A stretch of 64,000 nucleotides of DNA from Chondrosia reniformis (Eukaryota; Porifera; Demospongiae; Chondrillida; Chondrillidae). The position numbers and the translations under genes are program-made. The DNA lies in contig OX359190.1 of assembly GCA_947172415.1 (NCBI GenBank), forward strand, positions 868,001-932,000, given 5' to 3'. The notes below the pieces were generated by a model. The model searched no databases. It was not told the origin of the DNA and worked only from the letters and a program-made list of their open reading frames with translations. Positions 1 through 11,800 of this stretch are shown piece after piece (the first letter of the stretch is position 1; every line of letters begins with the position of its first letter).

Positions 1-803
1 ATTATATTTACAGTATGTACATTCATCGTAAATCTCTCACTCATTCTCACTAATTTTTGTTCCATAAAGGTTTTGTAATACATACACCCTCCCTGCATGG
101 CCCTGGAAATGTATACCCCCTGCTAGTGACTTGTAAACCCACCATGGGTTGGGCTATTTCTGACTGATTTTTTTTTTTTCAGAATAGCATGTCACATTAA
201 TAAAAATCATTATTATTATTATTATTATTATACACTTTATGGAAAACAGCGAGGAAACAATATAGGATGTGAGAAGGAAACATGACTTTGAAATAAAGAG
301 TACATATATACAACAGATCAAGTATATATGCTGCTTCCTTCTCCATGCATACATATTCTTCCATATTGTCACTAAACTTGGCTCTGTCATCCTGTAGTTG
401 TGCAATTCTGATTTCACTTATCATCATAGCATGGCTCAGTGCAATTAACTCCGGATCCCTTAGTTCACACTTAGTATATTGTCACTTGTACTGTATATAG
501 TCTATAAAACATTTGGCCCTTTCTAATAGAACACATTGTACAAACGATATCTGCGGTAGGTTTACGTTCCGTATGAAGCGTAACGGAGCGTTCTGCGGCG
601 AACTTATGGCAAAAAGTATGCGAACTTTCCTATAATTTGCGGGTGTCAGAATATGGTTTCAGATATTTCGGTACTCCATATAGGCTACAGCTTTAAAGAA
701 AGGCGATCAATTGGTTAAGCTTCAGCGAGGAGAGAAACGTTAACGTTAACATATACATGTATATATAGTTCGGTGACGTGAAATCAAAGATAAGATCAGG
801 ATC
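1..803. other. Intergenic, upstream of receptor copy 1
   Basis: AT-rich sequence with an (ATT)n microsatellite at about 207-231. No convincing coding exon on either strand. The last ~200 bp before the ATG at 804 presumably hold the promoter, but no clear TATA box stands out. Confidence 0.5.
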
Positions 804-1928
804 ATGAGTGAAAGTGGATTTGGTAGGTTGAAAATTATACCTATATATTAATCGCATATTGTCAGATTTCCAAGTATAAGAATTTAATATAATATTTCGT
901 GTGTATGCCTGTGTCCACCTGTTTCCTTAATATCTGTGCTTGATAACCATGCCTGGCATATAGGAAAATAATACTGATTTTAACTATTTTTATGCACCCT
1001 TTTCATTTTATATTAATTCCTTCATCAACCTTGTATCTGTTTTAATTTTGTAGTTTCCTCATTTCTGTTGCTCTTAGCAACAGCACATTTTGCTGGACTG
1101 GCTTCTGCACTTCTCTGCTATAACTGTGGTAGCATTGCTGTAAACTGTACCTACTCCAACAGCCCCCTAGCTTTTGAATGTACTGTTCCCATGGAAACAC
1201 TCTACACTTGTGGTACCAATGAAACACTTGACAGTGATGATTCTGTCTGTAGTATCCTTTTGTTCACCAACATTGGATTCCCCCAACCAGCTGCAGTGGA
1301 CACATATTTAGTTCACATAGGTCTAATTACTGAGGAAGGTTTGAGGACTGCATCTCCTACTTGTGATACCACATTTAGCAACAGAAATGATTTTTTAAGG
1401 CAGAAAAACATTGTGAACTGTCTTTGTAATGGAGATTTTTGTAATTCTCAGTTTAGAGTTTTTTTTAATGAATCAGATTCCAGTACCAGTTCTTCCCCTC
1501 CCTCTCCCTCACCAACAGAAGAGCCGTCTCCTGCAACACTCTCTCCCAAGGGACTGACCAGGAATGAGATTGCAGCCATAATTGTTGGAATGATTATTGT
1601 TGCTCTGTTCATTGCAGCTGTAGTAATGGTTGTGGTAATAGCTTATCTGTTTGTACATGGCAAACGTGGCAAAACTGAACAGGTTGTCAGTTCGGAATGT
1701 TCTAATTCCTGCAGTACAGAAACAGTGCTTTGTCCACCTGCCTCTGCACAGGAGGATTGCACAATCAAGGAGGACCAGAATGCTGATCATGAGAGTAATG
1801 GCATTATATCTGTTCTGGTTGAGCATGGTCAATTTGGTACAGTCTGGAAGGTGGCTAAAAGAGAGAATGGGTCTTTGGTAACCAAAGTCTTCTCCAGCAA
1901 AGAAAAGCCAAACTTGCTAGTAAAATGA
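804..1928 (+). CDS. Truncated TGF-beta/activin type II receptor-like protein (decoy or degenerate copy)
   Basis: Two exons, 804-822 and 1054-1928, join in phase (G|TT, Val) to give 297 aa starting MSESGF. Seen: a signal peptide with a Leu-rich core, a Cys-rich three-finger ectodomain ending CLCNGDFCN, a Ser/Pro-rich stalk, one long transmembrane helix, a short cytoplasmic part, and then only the first ~35 residues of a kinase domain before a TGA. The glycine loop reads EHGQFG, lacking the first Gly of the neighbour's GRGRFG. No catalytic loop or DFG follows; downstream sequence to 2872 has no kinase exon. The ectodomain and membrane part are almost identical to the gene starting at 2873, so this is a tandem duplicate. 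Known: kinase-less receptors such as BAMBI act as decoys in this pathway. Inference: this could be a membrane decoy, or simply a decaying copy. A GTAAAA at 1919 could be a donor to an unseen exon. Confidence 0.75.
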
Positions 1929-2436
1929 GTGCAAAATTAACTGCATTCCACAACTATATACCTACATCTATATACATAGCCGTCCAAACAATCCAATATA
2001 CATACTGATTTCATTGGACATATTATAATGAAAATAATCAATTGCATGAGTATAAATATAAAAATATACATTTAACGATTGAGCGACAAACAAGTTGATC
2101 TCAATTACAACTGATTGTGAGATTGTCAACTGCTTTTGTGCCTCCTTTTCAGATATACAATTGCATATTCCTATATATGTATATAGTCTGAAATGATATA
2201 AGGGATACTTCTTGCGATCATTATATGTATAGTTGAACAGGTTTGAATGTCTCAACTCTAAAGTCTTCATTAGCAATAATGATGTTCAAAATATAATTAT
2301 CAACCATTTATAGCCTACATGTAATAATCCCTGATCTGCACATGCCTGTAATCAAATGCAATTTTACAGCCACTGGCTCCTCTTGGCATGTTCGATTCAT
2401 GATCTAACACACCAATGCAAGGACTAACAAGTGATC

Positions 2437-2585
2437 TGTCATCAAGAAGACAAAGATTCCCAGGATTGCTGATGAAGGGTGGAATTCCCAGAAATAGCTG
2501 TCTGACCCAGTGGAGAAAGAGAAGACTCTTGTATCCTCATCCAAAGCACTGACTAGGTTTAGCTCCCTAGCATGTAGCGTGTCTG
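2437..2585 (+). repeat. Dispersed repeat A with hammerhead-like core
   Basis: Contains GCTGATGAAGGGTGG, CCCAGAAATAGCTGTCTG, then CTCTTGTATCCTCATCC. The 3' end is shortened relative to other copies. Confidence 0.75.
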
Positions 2586-2657
2586 TTACTATAATAAGCA
2601 GAGTTAATCAAATATCCTGTCCCGTAATAGAATTAGTCGAAACGTACACATTATGTA

Positions 2658-2665
2658 TGACGTCA
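2658..2665. promoter_or_regulatory. CRE/ATF palindrome upstream of receptor gene 2
   Basis: A full TGACGTCA palindrome lies about 210 bp upstream of the receptor start codon at 2873. This is the consensus for CREB/ATF bZIP dimers. Function is inferred from position only; the same octamer also occurs near 16763, 28550 and 31566. Confidence 0.3.
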
Positions 2666-2872
2666 TAAGCATTCTGTGGTTAATGATAAATTCCAAAGCG
2701 AAGTAAACGTATTGCGGTATTGCCATTGCCTGGGGGCTAAACGATACATATCGTCCAAGTAAGAGCTTGTTTTTCTATGAAAGTGACCCCAATCGACGCC
2801 ATTAGAGAGGTTTTAACTAGCTGTAACATTATATCAGTCAGATAAATTTGGAGTAGAAGAAGGAAATCTCCA

Positions 2873-5800
2873 ATGAAGGAAAAAGGATTAGGTAAGTTAT
2901 TGATCGTATTTAGTGTTTTTATTTTGAGGCTTTCGCTATCGAACCATCCGTAAATATGTTTACATAGCCGTAATCATATGTATACTACTCTAAAATCTGA
3001 CAAAATAGACGTAAATTCGCTGTATTTTAAGGACGAAAATGAAGAAACGGAATATGTAACTATTCAACTTGGGGACACTGTTGTGTGCGAACTGTTAGCA
3101 ATACCAACCTGTGCGCCCTCGTATATGTAAACACGTTTATTTGTCGGGTTCAGATGAGCCATTCGAGTGATGTTGGTCTACGAACGTTCAAAATTGTCTG
3201 CCACTCTCACGTTAGAAGCGATTGGTTTCTAATAAGATGATTACAGCTTGTGTAGACAACAATGAGATTTCATATATTTGGTGTCAAAAATTATACTGTA
3301 AAAAGCAACTTCTGGCAAATTTGCTTTAAACAAATGTATAAAACCACTTGGGCCTGTAGAGTTGATTTAGAATATTATACTTAATTCTTAATTCTTTGCA
3401 TATGCTATTCAATTAAGATTAAAATTTGAACATTAATAGAAAGATGCTGAACTTGGTATAAAATGCATCTCATTAGGAAATTTCTGATCCACTTTGATTA
3501 AGGGCTGTAATTCATAGGGGATTTAGATGGGGCACTGTGAAGGATTGTGTGAAAGTTTGATTCAAAGGCCTTCTCTTTGTGAGATAAAGCTGTTTTCTCA
3601 ACTTAATTTGTGTTATCACTTGTGGAGAGGTGAACTAGAGAGATCTATTTTATTTGATTGATTGATAATATATTGATTTATAAATAATATAGAGGTGCTT
3701 GAAGTTAGATCATCATTGCTCATTGTGTCCATTTTTAACTATTTTCAGTAAATCCATCCTTCGCCTCCCCCTTCCTACAAATCAGATAAATGTGCTAAAT
3801 CTGTTATAAATTATCTCGTAATCATTTCTGTTCATTTTAAATGCTTTATGTCAAATCTAATTAGCTTGTGGTTTTCGTAAAGCTATCGATAGTAATGTAC
3901 ATAATGAAGGTATTAATCAGTCAATCGGTTTTCAAAGAGATAACTTTCTTATTTCAATCAATCTCACTGGTGTTCATTCCTTTTTAGTCCTTTAATAAAG
4001 CTACAATTACACAATTGTAACTCAAAGCAATATATATATACATTATAGTATACAAGTCTACCTTCTATGACGACTTCTATATATATTTGTTTAGAAATTA
4101 GCTTTCAAGACAGATATCAATTAACTTTTCACAAAATCTGTTCTCAGCTACATGTACGTATACACAATTATGAAAAATCTAAAAGATCATTTTCCTTAAG
4201 ATATGGTTGATGCACGTAATAAGTTAATCCTCATCCAAAGCTTCCCTTAAGCAATAAATATAAAAAGTTGTATGTTAATTGTCCTTACAGATACTGCATC
4301 TTATAAGGTGTCTTCCTTTTCCACCAGATCAGATGCCTTTAGGGACTGTGTTAGTTTGTTTAAGCAATTAACAAGAACTTAGTAATGTGAATGTTTGACT
4401 TAGTGAATGAAGAGAATTAAAGTTAATCTGCCTTCTACTATACTCCAACTACGAGTATACAAGATACCTGAAATGTATGTACATGCTGTATTATCTCTAG
4501 TCTTTGTGTAATGCAAGGGATCGTATACTATATAGTCTATGGCTATACTTTTGTGGTACTCTACATATGGTGGTACTTTACATATAGTGGTACTCTATAT
4601 ATAGTGGTACTCTACATAAGCGGAAGATTATTAAGAGGAAGTTGTATAATTATAATAGTGTTATAGTTACAAACATTATATCTTTTGAAAGGATCATCTT
4701 TCGACTTTTAGAACATCTAAAGACGCAGTTTTGTTGTCTCTTCTTGGTTGTCGGACGTTTTGACCTCCCGTTATTAGTAATACAATTCCCAACCAAGAAA
4801 AACTTGAATATTTTCCAGTGATTATCCATGTATATATAATCATGTGTAATGCAGTTATATAGGAAGTAGTGTAGTATGGTTAGTAGTCTAGGAGTTGAAG
4901 TACTAGAGATCTTAACTTTATGATTTGATTTTGTAGCACCATTTGTTTCGCCATTCTTTCACTCTTAATGCTGATAAAGTAATAAACTTCTAGTTTTACA
5001 CCATTCCACATCACCTTCAACCCTGAAATCCATCAATTGCTTTCAGCTTATGTACGCACCATGTGAGGAAATCGTATGGCTTGGAAACCTCTTTGACAAT
5101 ACACAAGACATTTTACTACTAAATACTTACCTAACCTAATACTAACCTCTTTGACAACATACAAGACATTTTACTACTAAATATTTACTGTTTCAATAAC
5201 TTTTACATTTTCATTGTTACATTATACCTGCAAATGCACCTCTTTAGCTTCCATTATTAAAAGTTTGTAAGTACATACAGTAGAGAGTTTACACATGTCA
5301 ACATATTATATAAATGTAGACTCCACTATATCCATATATTATATGCATGCTGTGTGTGAGTACATGTAATAAGATGTATCACGAGACTGGTATATAATTG
5401 AAATACATTTTATAAGGTTCAGTTTGTGTTGTGTCCTGAATGTGTCCTCTGGACTCATTCAGAGTGTTGGCATGGATACGGTTTCACTGTCTGGCACATC
5501 TTGTGTGAAGTAATTGTGTTAAAGCAGAAGTACCTCTTCAATTCCTCTGCTCATCAAATCCATAGTGAAACTTTGGGAGAATATCATATAGCCTCCAGGA
5601 ATACAGGGTACTGCCTCTAATTGAAAAGGGGCTTGTATCAAGTAACAATTGCAACCCTTTTATGAGAGTAATTTCATTTTTATCACCTCCTCCTTCTTTA
5701 TCTAAGTGCATGTATGAAAAGGGGTCACATTAGTGAGGTAGCTACTTTATAAAGGTGGTCATATTAGAGAGATAGCCACTTTGTAGAGATGGTCACACTA

Positions 5801-8800
5801 GAGAGGTAGCTACTTTATAGAGGTGGTCACATTAGAGAGGTAGCTACTTTATACAGATGGTTACATTAGTGATCATGAGGTAGTTACTTTATAGAGGTGG
5901 TCACATTAGAGAGGTAGCTACTATAGAGGTGGTCACATTAGAGAGGTAGTTTATATACAGCTGGTATAAGGGCAGTTACTTGAATATACATTACTTCCAT
6001 CCATTCCTCTCTCTTTCCTTCCCTCAATTCTTCATCCCTCCCTCCCTCCCTCTCTTTTCCTTGCTTCCACCTTTTCCTCTCTCTTTCCTTCCTTCAATTA
6101 TTCTTCATCCCTCCCTCACTCCTCCCTCAGCACTGAACTTCAAAAGAACGCTTCTTTGTTGGTACTCTTAATGTTTGAATAGATTTATATGTTGCTTGAA
6201 TACAGTATCAATGAAAACAATTTTCACTCTTTGATCAATATGCTCTTCTCTAATTACATCAGTGCAGTTAACCATGTAAGGGTGTACCTCTATGGTTGCT
6301 AGGCAGAATATGGCTTCCTTCCATTGGAGTGGAATTTAAAATGCTTTATCTGTACTATTAGTCAAAACATGACAAATGTGATTCAAATTATTCCTTTTTT
6401 AGTGTCTAAAATCATCAGTGTAGATCCATTTGAAGAGATGATTTAACTATCTTTTACACAACAAACATCCGGACATCATCAATCTCTTGCACCTAAGAAA
6501 ATCTAATACACAATTTTCCTACATGCTATGCCTACCCTGTTAAAAAGTCTATAGGGGAACTAAACTTATTGCATACATAAGTACAATAAAAAATACTTGC
6601 TATGCTGTCTACTGATCTGGTATTAACTCTTTAAAAGCAATTGGTTTTAGGCTTCCGTGTTTTAGAAGTTAATGACTTCTAATGTGGGCGTGAAATATGT
6701 AATGTGGATTCCACTTACTGCATACTTGGCCAGTGGAGAAGAAGAGAAGGAGAAGGAGAAAACTCTGGAATGTATTCCTCATTCAAAGCTCTCACTAGGT
6801 TTAGTTCCTCATAAGGCACCTTTTACTCTAAATTGGATGTAGGAAATTGAAAAATGGCGTGTTAGATTATATTGCACATGAAAGTGCCAACTTGCGGTTC
6901 TCTAAAAGATTGATTGTCTCCGTATTTGGTAATGGATTTCATATGGGAACCCAATAAATATGGTTTGGTTGGGCAGTGGTAGTTTATCTTAGCAGTTGAA
7001 CTATTCATTGATATGTGTAGGAATGTACACTTGAGGAGTCCTGCAGACTGAGGACGTGTTATCTCTTAAATATCTCCTCTCTGTTCAGTGGCAGCGGTCA
7101 TTTAGTGGACAAATACCCTTAGGCCATGAATGCTAGTAATGCATGTCTCCGCCCACCATCACCTTTGGCTCTGTGTTGCTATAACTACTCTACTGTTTGT
7201 ATAGTCACTAGGTGTACGTGTTGCTATAGCTACTCTACTGTGTACGCATTGCTATAGCTACTCTACTGTTTGTATAGTCACTAGGTGTACGTGTTGCTAT
7301 AGCTACTCTACTGTGTTGCTATAGCTACTCTACTGTGTACGCATTGCTATAGCTACTCTACTGTGTACGCGTTGCTATAGCTACTCTACTGTATACGCAT
7401 TGCTATAGCTACTCTACTGTGTACGTGTTGCTATAGCTACTCTACTGTGTACGCGTTGCTATAGCTACTCTACTGTATACGCATTGCTATAGCTACTCTA
7501 CTGTGTACGTGTTGCTATAGCTACTCTACTGTGTACGCGTTGCTATAGCTACTCTACTGTATACGCGTTGCTATAGCTACTCTACTGTATACGCATTGCT
7601 ATAGCTACTCTACTGTGTACGTGTTGCTATAGCTACTCTACTGTTTGTATAGTCACTAGGTGTACGTGTTGCTATAGCTACTCTACTGTGTTGCTATAGC
7701 TACTCTACTGTGTACGCATTGCTATAGCTACTCTACTGTGTACGCGTTGCTATAGCTACTCTACTGTATACGCATTGCTATAGCTACTCTACTGTATACG
7801 TGTTGCTATAGCTACTCTACTGTGTACGCGTTGCTATAGCTACTCTACTGTATACGCATTGCTATAGCTACTCTACTGTGTACGTGTTGCTATAGCTACT
7901 CTACTGTGTACGCGTTGCTATAGCTACTCTACTGTATACGCGTTGCTATAGCTACTCTACTGTATACGCATTGCTATAGCTACTCTACTGTGTACGTGTT
8001 GCTATAGCTACCCTACTGTGTCGCTATAATCACTAGATGTCTGGTATAAAACATTGATAAAGCAGCTGCTACTGTAACAATTGGCTCTCCACTTGAGCAG
8101 TGTGTTGTCTTTGTGTATATAATCTAATAGACAGGGCATAACAGTATTAACTTACAACATGCCAAGTTGAGATTGTTGATTTACGTATTATACAATTTTT
8201 TGTTAAATTTGTATGTTACAACTTTTTATATATTAAATTGTACGTACAGTTAACTGCACAACTGTTTTTATATAGAGAATTGGATGTATAGTCTCTAAAT
8301 GCTTATCCTAACCAGAAACATGCTTATAACTAACTTAACTCATATCAGTATGCAATGCGGCTGTATCCAGTCAGTTGGGCTGTGTCCTGAATGGCCTGTT
8401 AGCTATAGTCTTAGTGGTGATGGCTTGTACATACCCAGCCTGGCAATGGGATGGAAACCTATTTCACTTATCACAAGATTGTGTGTATCAAGTTCTGGAA
8501 GCGAATTTGTCAAATGTCAGATTTTAGAATCACTAAACTTTCTTTTAATGAAAGCTGTAGATTAGCTGATCAAGGTATTCCTAATTGGGTACCTGAATGG
8601 CAGGTACAGCCCTGTGTTCATTAACTATAGCTGAAACCATTAGCAAAACTCACCACTTTATTAGATTGGCACGTTAAAACTGTAAAATATTCTATAAATG
8701 TGTTTTAAGAAAGAATATTTTTTAACATTAAATCCAAAATATTACCAAATTTATCTTTTTATTTGTAGTTTCCTCATTTCTGTTGCTCCTAGCAACAGCA

Positions 8801-11800
8801 CATTTTGCTGGACTGGCTTCTGCCATTCTCTGCTATAACTGTGGTAGCATTGCTGTAGACTGTACCTACTCCAACAGCACCCTAGCTTTTGAATGTACTG
8901 TTCCCATGGAAACACTCAATACTTGTGGTACCAATGAAACACTTGACAGTGATGATTCTGTCTGTGGTATCCTTTTGTTCACCAACATTGGATTCCCCCA
9001 ACCAGCTGCAGTGGACACATATTTAGTTCACATAGGTCTACTTACTGAGGAAGGTAAAGAAGAATTGAGGACTGCATCGCCTACTTGTGATACCACATTT
9101 AGCAACAGAAATGATTTTTTAAGGCAGAAAAACATTGTGAACTGTCTTTGTAATGGAGATTTTTGTAATTCTAGGTTTAGAGTTTTTATTGGTGAATCAG
9201 ATTCCAATACCAGTTCTCCCTCTCCCTCTCCCTCTCCCTCACCAACAAAAGAGCCGTCTCCTCCAACACTCCCTCCCAAGGGACTGACCAGTAATGAGAT
9301 TGCAGCCATAATTATTGGAATGATTATTGTTGCTCTGTTCATTGCAGCTGTAGTAATGGTTGTGGTAATAGCTTATCTGTTTGTACATGGCAAACGTGAT
9401 AAAACTGTACCAGTGGACAGTGCTGAGTGTTACGATCCTCACACGATGGAGGCCATGTTTTACCCCTCAATCTCCGGAGAGAAGCAGGGCGTGATTAAGG
9501 AAGATCAGAAGATTTGTATCAGTGGAAATGACATCACTGTATCTGTGCTGGTTGGGCGTGGTCGATTTGGAACAGTGTGGAGGGTGGATCACAAGGAGAG
9601 AGGGGCCCTGGCAATGAAGGTGTTTTCCTACAAGGACAAACCGAGCTGGCAGAATGAACGAAACATTTATTCGCTTTCCACGACTATCCATCCAAACATT
9701 CTCAAGTACCACTCCAGTGATGCCTACCTATGCAAGGAAGATGAGACTAAGAACCTGTACTTCATGCTTACCAACTACTGTCGTCATGGTTCCCTTAATG
9801 GTTACTTGAGCGAGCACACTGTCACTTGGGAATTTATGATCACCGCACTCAAATGTCTGGCAGCGTCTGTCGCTCATCTCCATGCTGACCAGTATAATGA
9901 TGAAAGTGGTAGCCTAGCAACCAAGCACCCAATAGCTCATCGTGACATCAAGAGTTCAAACGTCTTGCTTGTATCTTCAAAAGGCGACTGCGTCTTGTCT
10001 GATTTTGGTCTTGCCCTCCAGTTGGATCCAGCTCTGAAGCCAACGGAACTAGCTAACTCGGGACAGGTTAGTCTATTTAGAATACATTAGATCTAATTTA
10101 TGAACAAGGAACTCTCCAGGTGATATATTTACTGATTTCTACAAATGAATTGGTTGTGGTTTGCTTATCACTTTAGGATTAGGAGAATACATTAGATCTA
10201 CTTATATGAACCTCTAGATTATTCACTGATTTCTACAGTTGAATTGGTTGTGGTTTGCTTATCACTAGGATTAGCCACATAAGTTTAAAAAATACTAACT
10301 GTATATATGTAGAGGAGGTAATTGTCAGGTAACTGATATATAAAATCAGGATCCTATATATACTATGAATTGTATCTTTCCTCCCCTCCTTGGATAGGTT
10401 GGCACGTATCGGTACATGTCACCGGAGGCACTTGATGCACACATCAACTTGACTTCACTGGAGTCCTTCAAACAGATTGACGTCTATGCCCTTGGACTCG
10501 TTTGGTGGGAAGTTGTCTCCAGATGCCAGACAAGTGAAGGTACATACATTGCAACATTAGGAAAGCTGGAAAAATAGGGAAAACTTTTCAGATCTAAAGC
10601 TGATCTTGAAGCATCCTTACCATCATCATTGAACTCTGTATATTACCCCTGTCTATTCATGTCCCCTGAGGAGCACAATGACGATGATAATACTCTTCTA
10701 AGTTATTTTTGGGGCGCCATAGGCGAACTACTTGTTCTTGGCTCTTCTAGTTTCCAGTTAAAAGTCTCATTTTGTTGTGAATGTCTTTGTCAGTGTGTAA
10801 CTGCTTACCATTAGAAAGTACTACTAGATGATTACTCGCAGTCTTATCTGACAATCTAATTACTGGTTCCTTATCAATACATATTTCTTTTGTGATAACG
10901 TTCAGTATGTAATAAGTAGTAGTATAAGTAATAATAATAATAATGTAATATATAATAGTATAATAATAATGTTTTGAATTCAGGCATTACACATATTGAC
11001 ACCATTATATGTAATAATAATAATAATAATAATAATGTAATATATAATAGTGTAATAATAATGTTTAATATTGACACCATGCATCAATAGGTTAATATTA
11101 GTAATTGGTATTCAGTCAAATATGTGTTCTTTTGAGATTAATAGTGTATATAGTCAGGTTGATGATGAATTGAAGTATAATATAGAGATAATCTAAAACA
11201 CCATTTTCCTAAAGTTATGGAGTAATTGGGGGATCAATATGAGAATTAGGAAATGTGCTTGATTGGCTGGTGTGTTTATGTCGGAAATGACAGTTCAGAG
11301 AAGTTGTGTTTTAATAAAAATGTGATATAAGGTGAAGGGTCTAGAAGAACTTCCAGTAAGACTTACGTGGTCACTGATGAAGGGTGGAATTCCCAAAAAC
11401 AGTTGTCTGGCCCAATGGAGCAGAAGAAAGAGAAGACTCTTGTATCCTCATCCAAAGCTCTCACCAGGTTTAGTTCCCTATAGGCCTTTTAACTTATTAC
11501 AGAATAGGCATAGCATGTATAAAAATGGTGTATTAGATTATTCATATATATACGCGTACAGTTAGAGGTTTTAGTTGTGTCACTAAGTGAACTTATTGTA
11601 TTGGAAGTTGTAAGAAGATGTTGTGACAGTCATGAAACTGGGTGTGGATTCCCGTGGTTACTAATAGAAATGTATATATACAGTTGAGTCCAGTGAATGG
11701 CTTCATGTCTCATCAAATTAGTATGGTCTCAAGTGTCAGTCAATCTCCTGAGCCACTACTTATCAATTAGAACAGAATGTTCAACGACTACCTATGTAAT

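Larger units (their letters stand above)
1929..2872. other. Intergenic between the two receptor genes
   Basis: Contains a dispersed repeat A copy at about 2437-2585 and a CRE octamer at 2658. No kinase exon that could complete the upstream receptor is present on either strand. Confidence 0.5.
2892..8768. other. Long first intron of receptor gene 2
   Basis: Inferred from a GTAAGT donor at 2892 and a TAG acceptor at 8768. It holds a repeat C fragment (about 4679-4775), a minisatellite (5727-5950), CT-rich tracts (5996-6130), a repeat A fragment (about 6725-6895) and the 28-bp satellite (7183-8025). No gene is visible within it; the short open frames at about 5426 and 8299 have no features of real proteins. 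Confidence 0.6.

Noticed and set aside
5426-5620. 64-codon frame with several Cys/His in receptor intron 1
   Set aside because: Too short, AT-rich, no motif beyond composition, and no partner exons.
7183-8025. CRISPR-like direct repeats of 28 bp
   Set aside because: No unique spacers; the variable part is a few recurring 8-base variants, and the context is a eukaryotic intron.
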